DNA from: Gammaproteobacteria bacterium
Lineage (GTDB): Bacteria; Pseudomonadota; Gammaproteobacteria; Eutrophobiales; Eutrophobiaceae
DNA length: 64,000 nt
Direction: 5' to 3'
Assembly: GCA_004297165.1 (NCBI GenBank)
Contig: SCUJ01000008.1
Location: 434,001 to 498,000, forward strand
The notes beneath the pieces were generated by a model. It was given only the letters and a program-made list of their open reading frames with translations, was not told the origin of the DNA and did no database searches. The position numbers were made by a program, and so were the translations under genes. Below, in pieces: positions 51,449 through 59,438 of this stretch (its first letter is position 1; each line of letters begins with the position of its first letter).

Positions 51449-52810
51449 CTAGAATTGATAGCCAAACCCGAGGTTGAATCCATCCCGCAGCGCATCCACA
51501 TCGCCATCGGCATCCTCCCACTGGTAGTCGAACTTTACCGCGACATTGCGGTGCGGCCACCAGTTCAGGCCAATCGCGAACTGATCGAATTCCTGATATC
51601 GGAACGGCGTGACCCCGTTGCGTTCATCCCAGACGCTGTATCGCAAGAAAACTCCAATATCTCCAAGAGTGTAATCGCTCACATTAAAGCGATAGGATGG
51701 TTCTATGTACCATCCATCCAGGGTATCCGCTCCCACGCTCGCGGGCACAAGGCCGTTATCCGCGGACAAGTCCCAATGCGCGATTAGCGCACGCAGACCC
51801 AGCCCGCTGGCATGCCTATAATCGATGTGGGACTCCACCAGAAAGGCATCGATTTCGAAGTTGTCTGCCGTGCCGGTGATATCCGATTGGTACTGCCCCG
51901 AGACTGCCACCTCAAGGCCCGCGATACCGGTATAACGCAAACGGCCGGTCAAGGCCAGGGCCTGAAAATCGGCCTCCGCCACCTTCAACCGGCCGCTGCG
52001 CGGACGGAAGGCTGAACCCCCGGAGGTGGGCGTACGCAAACCGGAGTGCAGTACGACATCATAATTCCAGCCCGGCATGACCTCGCCGTTCGCCCCGAGT
52101 CCTGCCTCCCACCAGGTCGATGGGATGATCTCGGTTTCAACCCGATTGCGTTCAACGCCGAAAAAGGTGTTCGGTTCATGAGTCGTGTTGAGCAACCCTA
52201 TCGGCAGGATGTCCAAACCGGCACGGATCCGGTGTTCATTGTTGATATCATACTCCAGCCAGGCCTGTTCCAGTTCCACTTCTCCCGGCGATCCTGTGCC
52301 GGTCAAAGAATGCTCCACCTCCAGCTCGGAAAAGAAGCGCAAATCGTCCGTAAAGTTATGACCGACAAACAGAATGAAACGATGATAATCCGTGCGTTCC
52401 ACAGAATCGTCTCCGCCGACGGTATCGTTAGAATCGGTAAGATTGTTGTAATGAAGCTCGCCATAACCACCCAGGACAGTGCGGCCACCGTCGCGCATAC
52501 CCCGGGAGAATCGCGTGCCATAACTTTGTTGTGCAACCTGAGCGTCAACCGGCTCTGTTGATTCCTGTCGGACTACTTCATCAACCACATCAGCAGTGGC
52601 CGCGACGGCCTCAGCCGTATCGGCGGCCTGTTTATCCGTTTGCGCGAGACGTTCCTCCAGAGAATCTATGGTCGCCTGCTGTTGCTGGATGATACGCCAT
52701 AGCTCTTCAACCGAAGGGGTCGCTGCCATGGATACATCTGTTGAAAAAACTCCCGCCAAAGAAAGGAGGGCGTATATCCGTATTTTTCTGAGATATCTGA
52801 AGTGATGCAT
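51449..52810 (-). CDS. Outer membrane porin with coiled-coil N-terminus
   Basis: A 453-residue protein: signal peptide (IYALLSLAGVFSTDVSMA), a coiled-coil stretch (WRIIQQQQATIDSLEERLAQ) and a beta-barrel with alternating strands that ends in FGYQF, a C-terminal phenylalanine as required by BAM. It resembles carbohydrate-type or phosphate-type porins. First gene of the set with the FMN-binding and PepSY genes, it may admit an iron complex. The ATG at 52810 has AAGGAG seven bases ahead. The AT-rich region upstream has Fur-like sequences. Confidence 0.85.
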   Translation of the reverse strand: MHHFRYLRKIRIYALLSLAGVFSTDVSMAATPSVEELWRIIQQQQATIDSLEERLAQTDKQAADTAEAVAATADVVDEVVRQESTEPVDAQVAQQSYGTRFSRGMRDGGRTVLGGYGELHYNNLTDSNDTVGGDDSVERTDYHRFILFVGHNFTDDLRFFSELEVEHSLTGTGSPGEVELEQAWLEYDINNEHRIRAGLDILPIGLLNTTHEPNTFFGVERNRVETEIIPSTWWEAGLGANGEVMPGWNYDVVLHSGLRTPTSGGSAFRPRSGRLKVAEADFQALALTGRLRYTGIAGLEVAVSGQYQSDITGTADNFEIDAFLVESHIDYRHASGLGLRALIAHWDLSADNGLVPASVGADTLDGWYIEPSYRFNVSDYTLGDIGVFLRYSVWDERNGVTPFRYQEFDQFAIGLNWWPHRNVAVKFDYQWEDADGDVDALRDGFNLGFGYQF

Positions 52811-53384
52811 CGAACTACTCCTTAAACTAATAAATAAAAAATTTTGGAACACTAAATTAAGAAACTACATATAGGATAGATATATATAGTGAATAATTAT
52901 CATTAAAAAGCGAATGCCACTAATGATAATCTCCTGATTCGTTATATACAGCTCTTATAATTTAAATTTTCGCAGACCATGAACTAAGCAAATATGATAC
53001 GATATAATTCAATATATAAATGTATTAATACGGTAGTATGTGCTAACTCCAAATATAAATTAGCCATTGATTCAACCACAAATTTAAGACAAACCACCAT
53101 TCTGACATGGTTCAAGTTAATGATATTGTTAATAAGAACAATTATCAATAATAATATGTCAATTGATAATAATTACTATTTGATCTGGATCATATTAGCG
53201 AGACTTCTCTAATCCGTGTCATGAAATAGACATCGCTCTTAGTCTTAGTGGCATGGGATAAATCTCCGAAAAAAAGACTATGATGTGATCGTCAATTTCC
53301 GGACAATTGACTGAGAAAAATCTGCCCCATAAAAAATACAGAAAACTCATTACTCCATTTGATTCTCTGACAAGGAGAACACCC
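52811..53384. promoter_or_regulatory. AT-rich intergenic region with Fur-like sequences
   Basis: A 574-bp gap between divergent genes, far richer in A and T than the window. Stretches resembling Fur boxes are GAATAATTATCATT at 52891-52904, TAATGATAATC at 52921-52931 and AATTGATAATAATTAC at 53161-53176. The first two lie 80-120 bp upstream of the porin, so Fur control of the porin-FMN-PepSY operon is plausible. A 72-codon open frame at 52994-53212 has no ribosome-binding site and looks random. No other gene is seen. Confidence 0.5.
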
Positions 53385-53957
53385 ATGACTGTCACAGCTT
53401 TCATTTTTCTGGGCATCATCGGCGCGATCGCCCTCTATGCAATCGTCCTGTATAACAACCTGGTTACCCTGAAACATAATGTCGACAAGGCATGGTCGAA
53501 TATCGATGTTCTTCTTAAGCAACGCCATGATGAACTGCCAAAACTCGTGGAGACCTGCAAGCAGTACATGAAATTCGAACAGGAAACACTACAAAAAGTC
53601 ATGCAGGCGCGTTCCGCGGTTTTCAGTGCCCGGGAAAAAGGGGACGTCGGCGCGCTCGGACCGGCCGAAACCCAGTTGCGCATGGGTCTCGGAAATCTCT
53701 TCGCAGTAGCGGAATCCTACCCGGAATTGAAAGCCAACAACGACTTCAAGCATCTGCAGGAACGCATCTCCGGCCTGGAGAACGGCATCGCCGATCGCCG
53801 GGAGTTCTACAACGAGAGCGTCAACCTCAACAATATCCGGATCGAGCAATTTCCCGATGCCCTCATCGCGCGGAACTTCAATTTCAAACCCAGGCAATTG
53901 CTCGAATTCTCCGCCGAGGAGAAAAGAGACGTGGATATCAAGGCGCTGTTTTCCTAG
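53385..53957 (+). CDS. LemA family protein
   Basis: A 190-residue LemA protein: one N-terminal transmembrane helix (AFIFLGIIGAIALYAIVLYN) and a cytoplasmic or periplasmic helical bundle (LVTLKHNVDKAWSNIDVLLK, ETQLRMGLGNLFAVAESYPE, FYNESVNLNNIRIEQFPD). The function of LemA is not settled. The ATG at 53385 has AAGGAG just ahead and matches the family start. A GIDE-domain protein gene follows 56 bp later, a frequent partner. Confidence 0.92.
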   Translation: MTVTAFIFLGIIGAIALYAIVLYNNLVTLKHNVDKAWSNIDVLLKQRHDELPKLVETCKQYMKFEQETLQKVMQARSAVFSAREKGDVGALGPAETQLRMGLGNLFAVAESYPELKANNDFKHLQERISGLENGIADRREFYNESVNLNNIRIEQFPDALIARNFNFKPRQLLEFSAEEKRDVDIKALFS

Positions 53958-54013
53958 TGACCGCTTCCGGGAATATCGAAATCTGCTGCCGCGATAGTAA
54001 ATAGACCACGAAC

Positions 54014-54952
54014 ATGTTCACCGAGTTGACTCGCTGGGCACAGGTCAGTCCGGCAGACGATTTCTGGGGCGCGATGACCATTCTGATTGTGCTTACCCTG
54101 GGCGGTTTTATCGGGGCGTTTTACTACTTTTCCCGCAAACGCATGATGGAGAACACTCCGACATCCAAGATACGTTCCGCAGCACAGGGTTTCGTGGAAC
54201 TTGAAGGCCGGGGGCAATTACTCGATGGTCCGCCCATCATTGCTCCGCTATCCGGGATAACCAGTCTGTGGTTTTCATACGAGATAGAGGAGCATCGCGG
54301 ATCAGGCAAGAACTCACGCTGGGTCACCGTTGAGAATGGCGTGAGTGATGGTCTCTTCCTCCTGAAGGATGACACCGGCCAGTGCATTATCGACCCGGAT
54401 GGCGCCGTGGTTACGCCATCGGAGGTAAACATCTGGTATGGCAGTTCAAAACGCCCGTCATCCGGACCTCGAGTCAGGGGTAAGCGATGGTTTTCCTTCG
54501 GCATTGGCAGATTTCGCTATACGGAAAAACGCATTCATCCAAAAGAAGCTATCTACGCGATAGGGTTATTCAAGACTGTGGGCGGGGCGGGTATGGAGAT
54601 TGATTTGGAAGCGGACCTGAAGGAACTTTTGAAGGAGTGGAAAAAGAATAGCGAGCTTTTGCTGGAACGCTTCGATCAAAACAAGGATGGACAGATAGGC
54701 ATGGAGGAATGGCAGAATGTACGGGAGGCAGCCCTGAAGGAGGTCACAAAAATGCAGGCCGAGCGTCACACTATCCCTCCAGTAAACACCCTGTCGAAGA
54801 CCATGGACAAACGCCGTTCTTTCATCATCTCGGCGGTGCCGCAACAAGTGCTCATCAAGCGTTTTCAAAATTACTCCGCAGGTTTGATATCCTTATTTTT
54901 CCTGGCCGGTTCTCTGGCGACATGGCTCATCAGTATCCGTACAAACAGCTAG
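54014..54952 (+). CDS. GIDE-domain membrane protein with EF-hand
   Basis: A 312-residue membrane protein. Helices lie near the N-terminus (AMTILIVLTLGGFIGAFYYF) and at the C-terminus (AGLISLFFLAGSLATWLIS). Between them is a GIDE-like domain (SLWFSYEIEEHRGSGKN, EAIYAIGLFKTV), first defined in eukaryotic mitochondrial E3 ligases such as MUL1, and an EF-hand loop DQNKDGQIGMEE near residue 228. There is no RING domain. Bacterial GIDE proteins are usually encoded with LemA, as here; the role is unknown. The EF-hand adds possible calcium binding. Confidence 0.75.
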   Translation: MFTELTRWAQVSPADDFWGAMTILIVLTLGGFIGAFYYFSRKRMMENTPTSKIRSAAQGFVELEGRGQLLDGPPIIAPLSGITSLWFSYEIEEHRGSGKNSRWVTVENGVSDGLFLLKDDTGQCIIDPDGAVVTPSEVNIWYGSSKRPSSGPRVRGKRWFSFGIGRFRYTEKRIHPKEAIYAIGLFKTVGGAGMEIDLEADLKELLKEWKKNSELLLERFDQNKDGQIGMEEWQNVREAALKEVTKMQAERHTIPPVNTLSKTMDKRRSFIISAVPQQVLIKRFQNYSAGLISLFFLAGSLATWLISIRTNS

Positions 54953-54996
54953 GGGCGGCTCGACCAAGTCAGGACACTACATTAAGGAGCATATGC

Positions 54997-55755
54997 ATGC
55001 ATCAAGGCAGGACACTTATCCTGTATCTACTCATGATGTTCATTACCGCCACGGCCGCGGAAACGGCCCATATTACCAACGAGATACAAGTAGGATTGCA
55101 TACAGATAAAACCGTCGATAGCCCAATTGTGAAATTGCTGCCTTCCGGCTCTGCTCTGGAGATCATAAAAAAGGACGGCAGCATGAGTTTTGTGCGTGAC
55201 TCGACCGGCGCTACTGGCTGGCTGGATAATGCCTATCTTTTGACGGGACAACCAGACAGCCAGGATACACAGGACTTGCAGAAGAAGATTCGCGATCTGG
55301 AACAGCAACTTCTCGCGGCAAACCGGATGGTTCAGGAAGGCGGTAAGGGAACGGCGCCTTTGTCTGGCGTGGAAACAGACTCGGAGTCGACCGCTGAGTT
55401 CGAGCAACTGCAACAGGAACTCAATTCGGAACGCATTCGTAATGGGGAACTCCAGGTCGAATTGACGGAATTAAAGAAACACGTTGGCCAGAACAACGAT
55501 AACAAATCTCTCTTCGACAAGATCCTGGCGCTGGAAGATGCCAACAAAAAACTTCGCATCCAGATCGACTCACTGCAGAGCGGAGATGGAACCAGTGGTG
55601 TCGCGATAACTCCTCGGGATATCCAGACTGGATCCACGACCAATTGGAGGAGACTGTCGATCTATCTGGCTGTCACGTTGTTGGTTGGACTTGGACTTGG
55701 CGTGTATCTGATGGATTACCTCAACCGGCGACGTCATGGCGGATTCAGAATTTGA
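54997..55755 (+). CDS. SH3-domain/coiled-coil membrane protein (TIGR04211-like)
   Basis: A 252-residue protein: signal peptide (YLLMMFITATAAETA), a bacterial SH3 domain (VGLHTDKTVDSPIVKLLPSG, GATGWLDNAYL), a long coiled coil (QDLQKKIRDLEQQLLAANRM and more) and a C-terminal transmembrane helix (YLAVTLLVGLGLGVYLMDYL). It matches the YgiM/TIGR04211 type. The SH3 part would face the periplasm. The ATG at 54997 has AAGGAGC at a normal distance; an ATG four bases earlier is out of frame. Confidence 0.85.
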   Translation: MHQGRTLILYLLMMFITATAAETAHITNEIQVGLHTDKTVDSPIVKLLPSGSALEIIKKDGSMSFVRDSTGATGWLDNAYLLTGQPDSQDTQDLQKKIRDLEQQLLAANRMVQEGGKGTAPLSGVETDSESTAEFEQLQQELNSERIRNGELQVELTELKKHVGQNNDNKSLFDKILALEDANKKLRIQIDSLQSGDGTSGVAITPRDIQTGSTTNWRRLSIYLAVTLLVGLGLGVYLMDYLNRRRHGGFRI

Positions 55756-55809
55756 TCGCCATGCAAGTATTTCGATTCTGATTCCAGTACGCCCAGCAAT
55801 ACTCTACTC

Positions 55810-56601
55810 ATGAGCAGCCAGCATCGCGTGCTGAAAATCGGCACATGGAATGTCAATTCTCTCACTGTGCGTCTCACCCAGGTCATTGACTGGCTGAAAC
55901 AGGAAGGACCGGACATCCTAGCCCTACAGGAAACCAAGCTTGTCGATGAGCGCTTCCCTACCATGGCGTTTGTTGAACAGGGGTATCACGCGATATTTTC
56001 AGGCCAGAAGACCTACAATGGCGTAGCCATCCTCAGCAGGCAGCCCCCCGTGAAATGGGATACCGGGATGCCCGGTTTCACCGACCCGCAGAAACGGGTG
56101 ATTCTAGGTGAATTTTCAGGAATTCAAATATTAAATTTGTACGTGCCTAACGGGTCAGAAGTCAGTTCGGATAAATATGCCTATAAACTCGATTGGCTCA
56201 GTCGTTTGAACACTTACATCGATGAATTGCACGGTCATGAAAAACCACTGGTTCTGTTGGGCGACTTAAACATCGCCCCCGAGGATATCGATGTCCATGA
56301 CCCAAAGGCGTGGGAAGGGCAGGTACTCGTCAGCGCCCCAGAAAGGGCGGCGTTCGCTCGACTGCTGGGCCGAGGTCTGGCGGATTGTTACCGGCTGCAT
56401 AACCAGCAACCCGGTGGATTCTCCTGGTGGGATTACCGCGCCGGCAGTTTTCCTCGCAATCGGGGACTGCGAATTGACCATATCCTGGCATCACAAAATC
56501 TGGCATCCCGGTGTATTTCATGCACTATAGATACATCGCCCAGGAGAAGCGAACGCCCTTCTGATCATGCCCCGGTGATAGCAACCTTCAACCTGGAATG
56601 A
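55810..56601 (+). CDS. xthA: Exodeoxyribonuclease III
   Basis: A 263-residue enzyme of the exonuclease III/AP endonuclease family, for repair of abasic sites. Catalytic motifs are LKIGTWNVNSLTVR, LALQETKLVDERF, LLGDLNIAPEDID, and the end GLRIDHILAS with RPSDHAPVIATF. The start is ATG at 55810. It stands alone between the SH3 protein and rpmE. Confidence 0.94.
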   Translation: MSSQHRVLKIGTWNVNSLTVRLTQVIDWLKQEGPDILALQETKLVDERFPTMAFVEQGYHAIFSGQKTYNGVAILSRQPPVKWDTGMPGFTDPQKRVILGEFSGIQILNLYVPNGSEVSSDKYAYKLDWLSRLNTYIDELHGHEKPLVLLGDLNIAPEDIDVHDPKAWEGQVLVSAPERAAFARLLGRGLADCYRLHNQQPGGFSWWDYRAGSFPRNRGLRIDHILASQNLASRCISCTIDTSPRRSERPSDHAPVIATFNLE

Positions 56602-56704
56602 TGTCGAGCAACTCTTGTAGTGGTTTGCATAAGCCTCTGGTTTCGAATAAACTCTCGCCCCCTGCAAATCGGGCCTTATCTTCCTGCAATCACCAGGACT
56701 TACC

Positions 56705-56929
56705 ATGAAAAGCGATATACATCCGGAATACTCTGAAATCGAGATCGTCTGTAGTTGCGGCAATACCTTCAAGACACGCTCAACACACGCCGAAAATCTG
56801 CATATCGAAGTCTGTTCACAATGCCACCCTTTCTACACCGGTAAACAAAAGATGGTGGATACGGCAGGCCGCGTGGATAAATTCCGCCGAAAATATGGGA
56901 TACAAGGGCAGTCCACATCATCAAGTTAG
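56705..56929 (+). CDS. rpmE: Ribosomal protein L31
   Basis: A 74-residue L31 of the zinc-binding form: cysteines in IVCSCGN and [15 protein letters not shown]. Start MKSDIHPEY is the family norm. The C-terminal tail has a basic region (VDKFRRKYG) and a short serine-rich end. Zinc-type L31 is used when zinc is plentiful. Confidence 0.95.
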   Translation: MKSDIHPEYSEIEIVCSCGNTFKTRSTHAENLHIEVCSQCHPFYTGKQKMVDTAGRVDKFRRKYGIQGQSTSSS

Positions 56930-57328
56930 TATCGTAAGCTCAGACAATTTCGAGCTTACTGAACTTAACTCATTGCTCCAAAAGACCTAAGTTCCTTATC
57001 CACATTTTTTGTGGATAACTTTGTGGATGAAATGCGAACATCGGTCTGTGACTGGCATTAATATAGGGACTATTACAAAACTGTCAAAAATTATGCAAAT
57101 ATATTTTTGCATATACTACATGTAGTTATACCTGAGTATGCGCCTTTGCGGGGAGTTTGTACCAAACAAGCCACAATCAATCTCCCATCTCAGTCCATAT
57201 TGTGTATAAAAACAGAGGAAGTAACGTTCACAAGGAACCAGTACAGGGTAAATGTGTCATAAAAAATACAGTCGATTGCCGTAACTTATACTTCGCAATC
57301 GTGGCCCCGGCCAGCATGACGGGTGCTT
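56930..57328. other. Intergenic region with DnaA-box-like repeats and possible small RNA
   Basis: A 399-bp stretch without a gene. It starts with two perfect DnaA-box sequences in inverted orientation, TTATCCACA at 56996-57004 and TGTGGATAA at 57010-57018, and a third with one mismatch at 57022-57030. The inverted pair can also form a hairpin. Further on are AT-rich palindromes near 57100 (GCAAATATATTTTTGC). A TATACT at 57287-57292 could be the -10 of a short transcript ending at the terminator 57329-57384; its -35 is weak. No known RNA family was recognised. Confidence 0.4.
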
Positions 57329-57384
57329 GACCCCGGTAATAATCCCCTGACCCCCCCATCATTCATTACCGGGGTCTTTTTTTT
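57329..57384 (+). terminator. Intrinsic terminator upstream of engB
   Basis: GACCCCGGTAAT at 57329-57340 pairs with ATTACCGGGGTC at 57365-57376, a perfect 12-bp stem with a 24-base loop, followed by a run of T to 57384. It would end transcription on the plus strand, from rpmE or from a small RNA in the gap. On the minus strand it has no T run after the stem. Confidence 0.8.
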
Positions 57385-57411
57385 CTTATCCTTAGGTATC
57401 GCTGCTCCGAC

Positions 57412-58014
57412 TCAGCGTCGATCCAGCAGATGAGCCGTTATCCAGTTTCTCAATTCATCAATTCCCGTCTTTTTCAGGACGGAGAAAAGTTGAACAGATA
57501 CCTCACGGGATTTTGAACCCTTTTTGATCTTTTGCAGAACACCGTGCGACGCGCCACGGCTCATCTTATCGGCCTTGTTCAGCAGCACGTGGACTGGAAG
57601 ATCGACCGCCTGACACCACTCCAGCAGTAACCGGTCCGAATCGCACAACTCCCTGCGAATATCTGTAATCAACACCAAACCCGTGAGCGACTCCCTGGTA
57701 GATAAGTAGTTGTTCATGGTTTTATCCCAGTATTCGCGCAGATTTTTCGGGACCCTGGCATAACCATACCCAGGCAAATCCACCAATCGCACTGCCTCCC
57801 CAAGGGCAAAGCTGTTCATAGTCCGGGTTCTGCCAGGAGTCCTGCTGATGCGCGCCAGACCTTTGTGATCCGTAATCAGATTGAGCACGCTCGATTTTCC
57901 GGAATTGGATCGCCCTGCAAAAGCGACTTCCCTGCCCTTATCCACGGGGAGTTGGGCGAGGGTATGCGCACTGGTTAGAAATTCGGCTTGTCTAAAATCC
58001 AGTGAGAGAGTCAT
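57412..58014 (-). CDS. engB: Ribosome biogenesis GTPase EngB/YihA
   Basis: A 200-residue small GTPase for 50S subunit assembly. Motifs: GRSNSGKSSVLN (G1), PGRTRT (G2), DLPGYGYARV (G3), LNKADKM (G4). It is convergent with the rpmE side and divergent from cytochrome c4, with 114 bp between. In gammaproteobacteria engB is commonly next to cytochrome c4, as here. Confidence 0.95.
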   Translation of the reverse strand: MTLSLDFRQAEFLTSAHTLAQLPVDKGREVAFAGRSNSGKSSVLNLITDHKGLARISRTPGRTRTMNSFALGEAVRLVDLPGYGYARVPKNLREYWDKTMNNYLSTRESLTGLVLITDIRRELCDSDRLLLEWCQAVDLPVHVLLNKADKMSRGASHGVLQKIKKGSKSREVSVQLFSVLKKTGIDELRNWITAHLLDRR

Positions 58015-58128
58015 CGGTAGTTGAGAACAGTAATTAAGAGGGCCATATTTTCAATATTTCCGGTAAAATGGCATGATAAAATGACAGTTGCAATACACAC
58101 CTCATATAACAAAGTAGGAACTCCAGGA

Positions 58129-58737
58129 ATGTTCAAGTTTATAACCACGATCCTTGCCGTATTTTCCCTTATATATTCGACCGCCGCGAATTCGGCGGGC
58201 GATCCCGCGGCAGGGCAGCAAAAATCGGCGATCTGCGCCGCCTGCCATGGCGCTGATGGTAACAGTGTGGTGGCGGCGTGGCCCAGTATCGCCGGCCAGC
58301 ATCAGGATTACTTTCTAAAACAAATGCTGGATATTCAGAAAGGTGTCCGGAAAAACGATCAGATGGCGCCAATCATCGCCGCCATGACCGAACAGGATTT
58401 TCAGGATCTGGCCGCCTACTTTTCCGGTCAGGTAGCACAGCCCAAAGAGGCTGCGCCTGAAACTATAGAAATGGGCGAGCGGATCTACCGCGCAGGCAAT
58501 AACGAGACCGGCCTGGCGGCCTGCATGGCCTGTCATGGGCCAAACGGCATCGGCAATTCGCCGGCCTCGTTTCCCGCGGTACGCGGACAACAGGCGGAAT
58601 ATACAACCCTGTCGCTCAAGGCCTATCGATCGGGAGAACGGGCCAACGATCAGAACGCCATCATGCGCGACATCGCGGCCAAGATGACCGATGCGGAGAT
58701 CGCCGCTGTCGCCAATTACATCATGGGACTGAACTGA
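58129..58737 (+). CDS. Cytochrome c4 (diheme)
   Basis: A 202-residue periplasmic dihaem cytochrome. Signal peptide ends near TAANSAGDPA, and two haem motifs, CAACH (36-40) and CMACH in the second half, each sit in a cytochrome c fold with downstream methionines. It moves electrons between the bc1 complex and terminal oxidases or other periplasmic partners. The ATG at 58129 opens the signal peptide; upstream starts add an unlikely extension. dsbA follows on the same strand. Confidence 0.92.
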   Translation: MFKFITTILAVFSLIYSTAANSAGDPAAGQQKSAICAACHGADGNSVVAAWPSIAGQHQDYFLKQMLDIQKGVRKNDQMAPIIAAMTEQDFQDLAAYFSGQVAQPKEAAPETIEMGERIYRAGNNETGLAACMACHGPNGIGNSPASFPAVRGQQAEYTTLSLKAYRSGERANDQNAIMRDIAAKMTDAEIAAVANYIMGLN

Positions 58738-58811
58738 TCTGCCTACTCGTGAATCTTTTCGGGTCTGACAGATCTAAAGAAAACCCATCAACCCAGCAAG
58801 GAATAACTACC

Positions 58812-59438
58812 ATGCGATATTTACGGCCTGTGGTCCTCTCCCTGTTAATCCCCGTGCTCTCGCTGGTCTCGCCGGGTCTTTCGGCGCAGTCGTCCGCAGA
58901 AACATACAAGGAACTCAAACCGGCGCAACCAACGCGAAGCGGCGATAAGGTTGAGGTACTCGAGGTATTCTTCTACGGTTGCGTACACTGCTACAACCTC
59001 GAACCCTTCGTCAGACAATGGATCGAGACCAAGCCCGACAATGTCGCATTCTATCGCATGCCCATCGTCTTCCGGGAAGACTACAAACCCCTGGCGCAGG
59101 CCTTTTACACCGCGGAGAAAATGGGCGTTCTCGATAAAGTTCATGAACAACTTTTCAGCGCCATCCACAAGGATCGTGCGCAGTTGTTCACTGAAGCCCC
59201 GTTAAAGGAATTTTTCGTGGCACAGGGGATTAACGGGGATGAATTCACCAGGGTCTATAATTCGGCGGAGATCTCCACCAAGGTCACGCAGGCGGAGGTC
59301 ATGGCACGAAGATACATGATCTCCTCGATCCCCACCGTAATCGTCAATGGAAAATATCTGACCAGCCCGGCAATGGCGGGGGGGCAACGGGAACTCTTTA
59401 CGGTAATCGACCAACTGGTCGGTAAGGAGTCGCACTAA
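58812..59438 (+). CDS. dsbA: Thiol:disulfide interchange protein DsbA
   Basis: A 208-residue periplasmic oxidase. Signal peptide ends at LSAQSS, the active site is CVHC in VFFYGCVHCYNLEPF, and the cis-proline loop is SSIPTVIVNG. It introduces disulfide bonds, for example in exported proteins. The ATG at 58812 gives the signal peptide. Its last 41 bp overlap the 3' end of glgA on the other strand. Confidence 0.93.
   Translation: MRYLRPVVLSLLIPVLSLVSPGLSAQSSAETYKELKPAQPTRSGDKVEVLEVFFYGCVHCYNLEPFVRQWIETKPDNVAFYRMPIVFREDYKPLAQAFYTAEKMGVLDKVHEQLFSAIHKDRAQLFTEAPLKEFFVAQGINGDEFTRVYNSAEISTKVTQAEVMARRYMISSIPTVIVNGKYLTSPAMAGGQRELFTVIDQLVGKESH

Noticed and set aside
52994-53212. A 72-codon open frame in the AT-rich region
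   Set aside because: Composition follows the AT-rich DNA, no ribosome-binding site and no family pattern.
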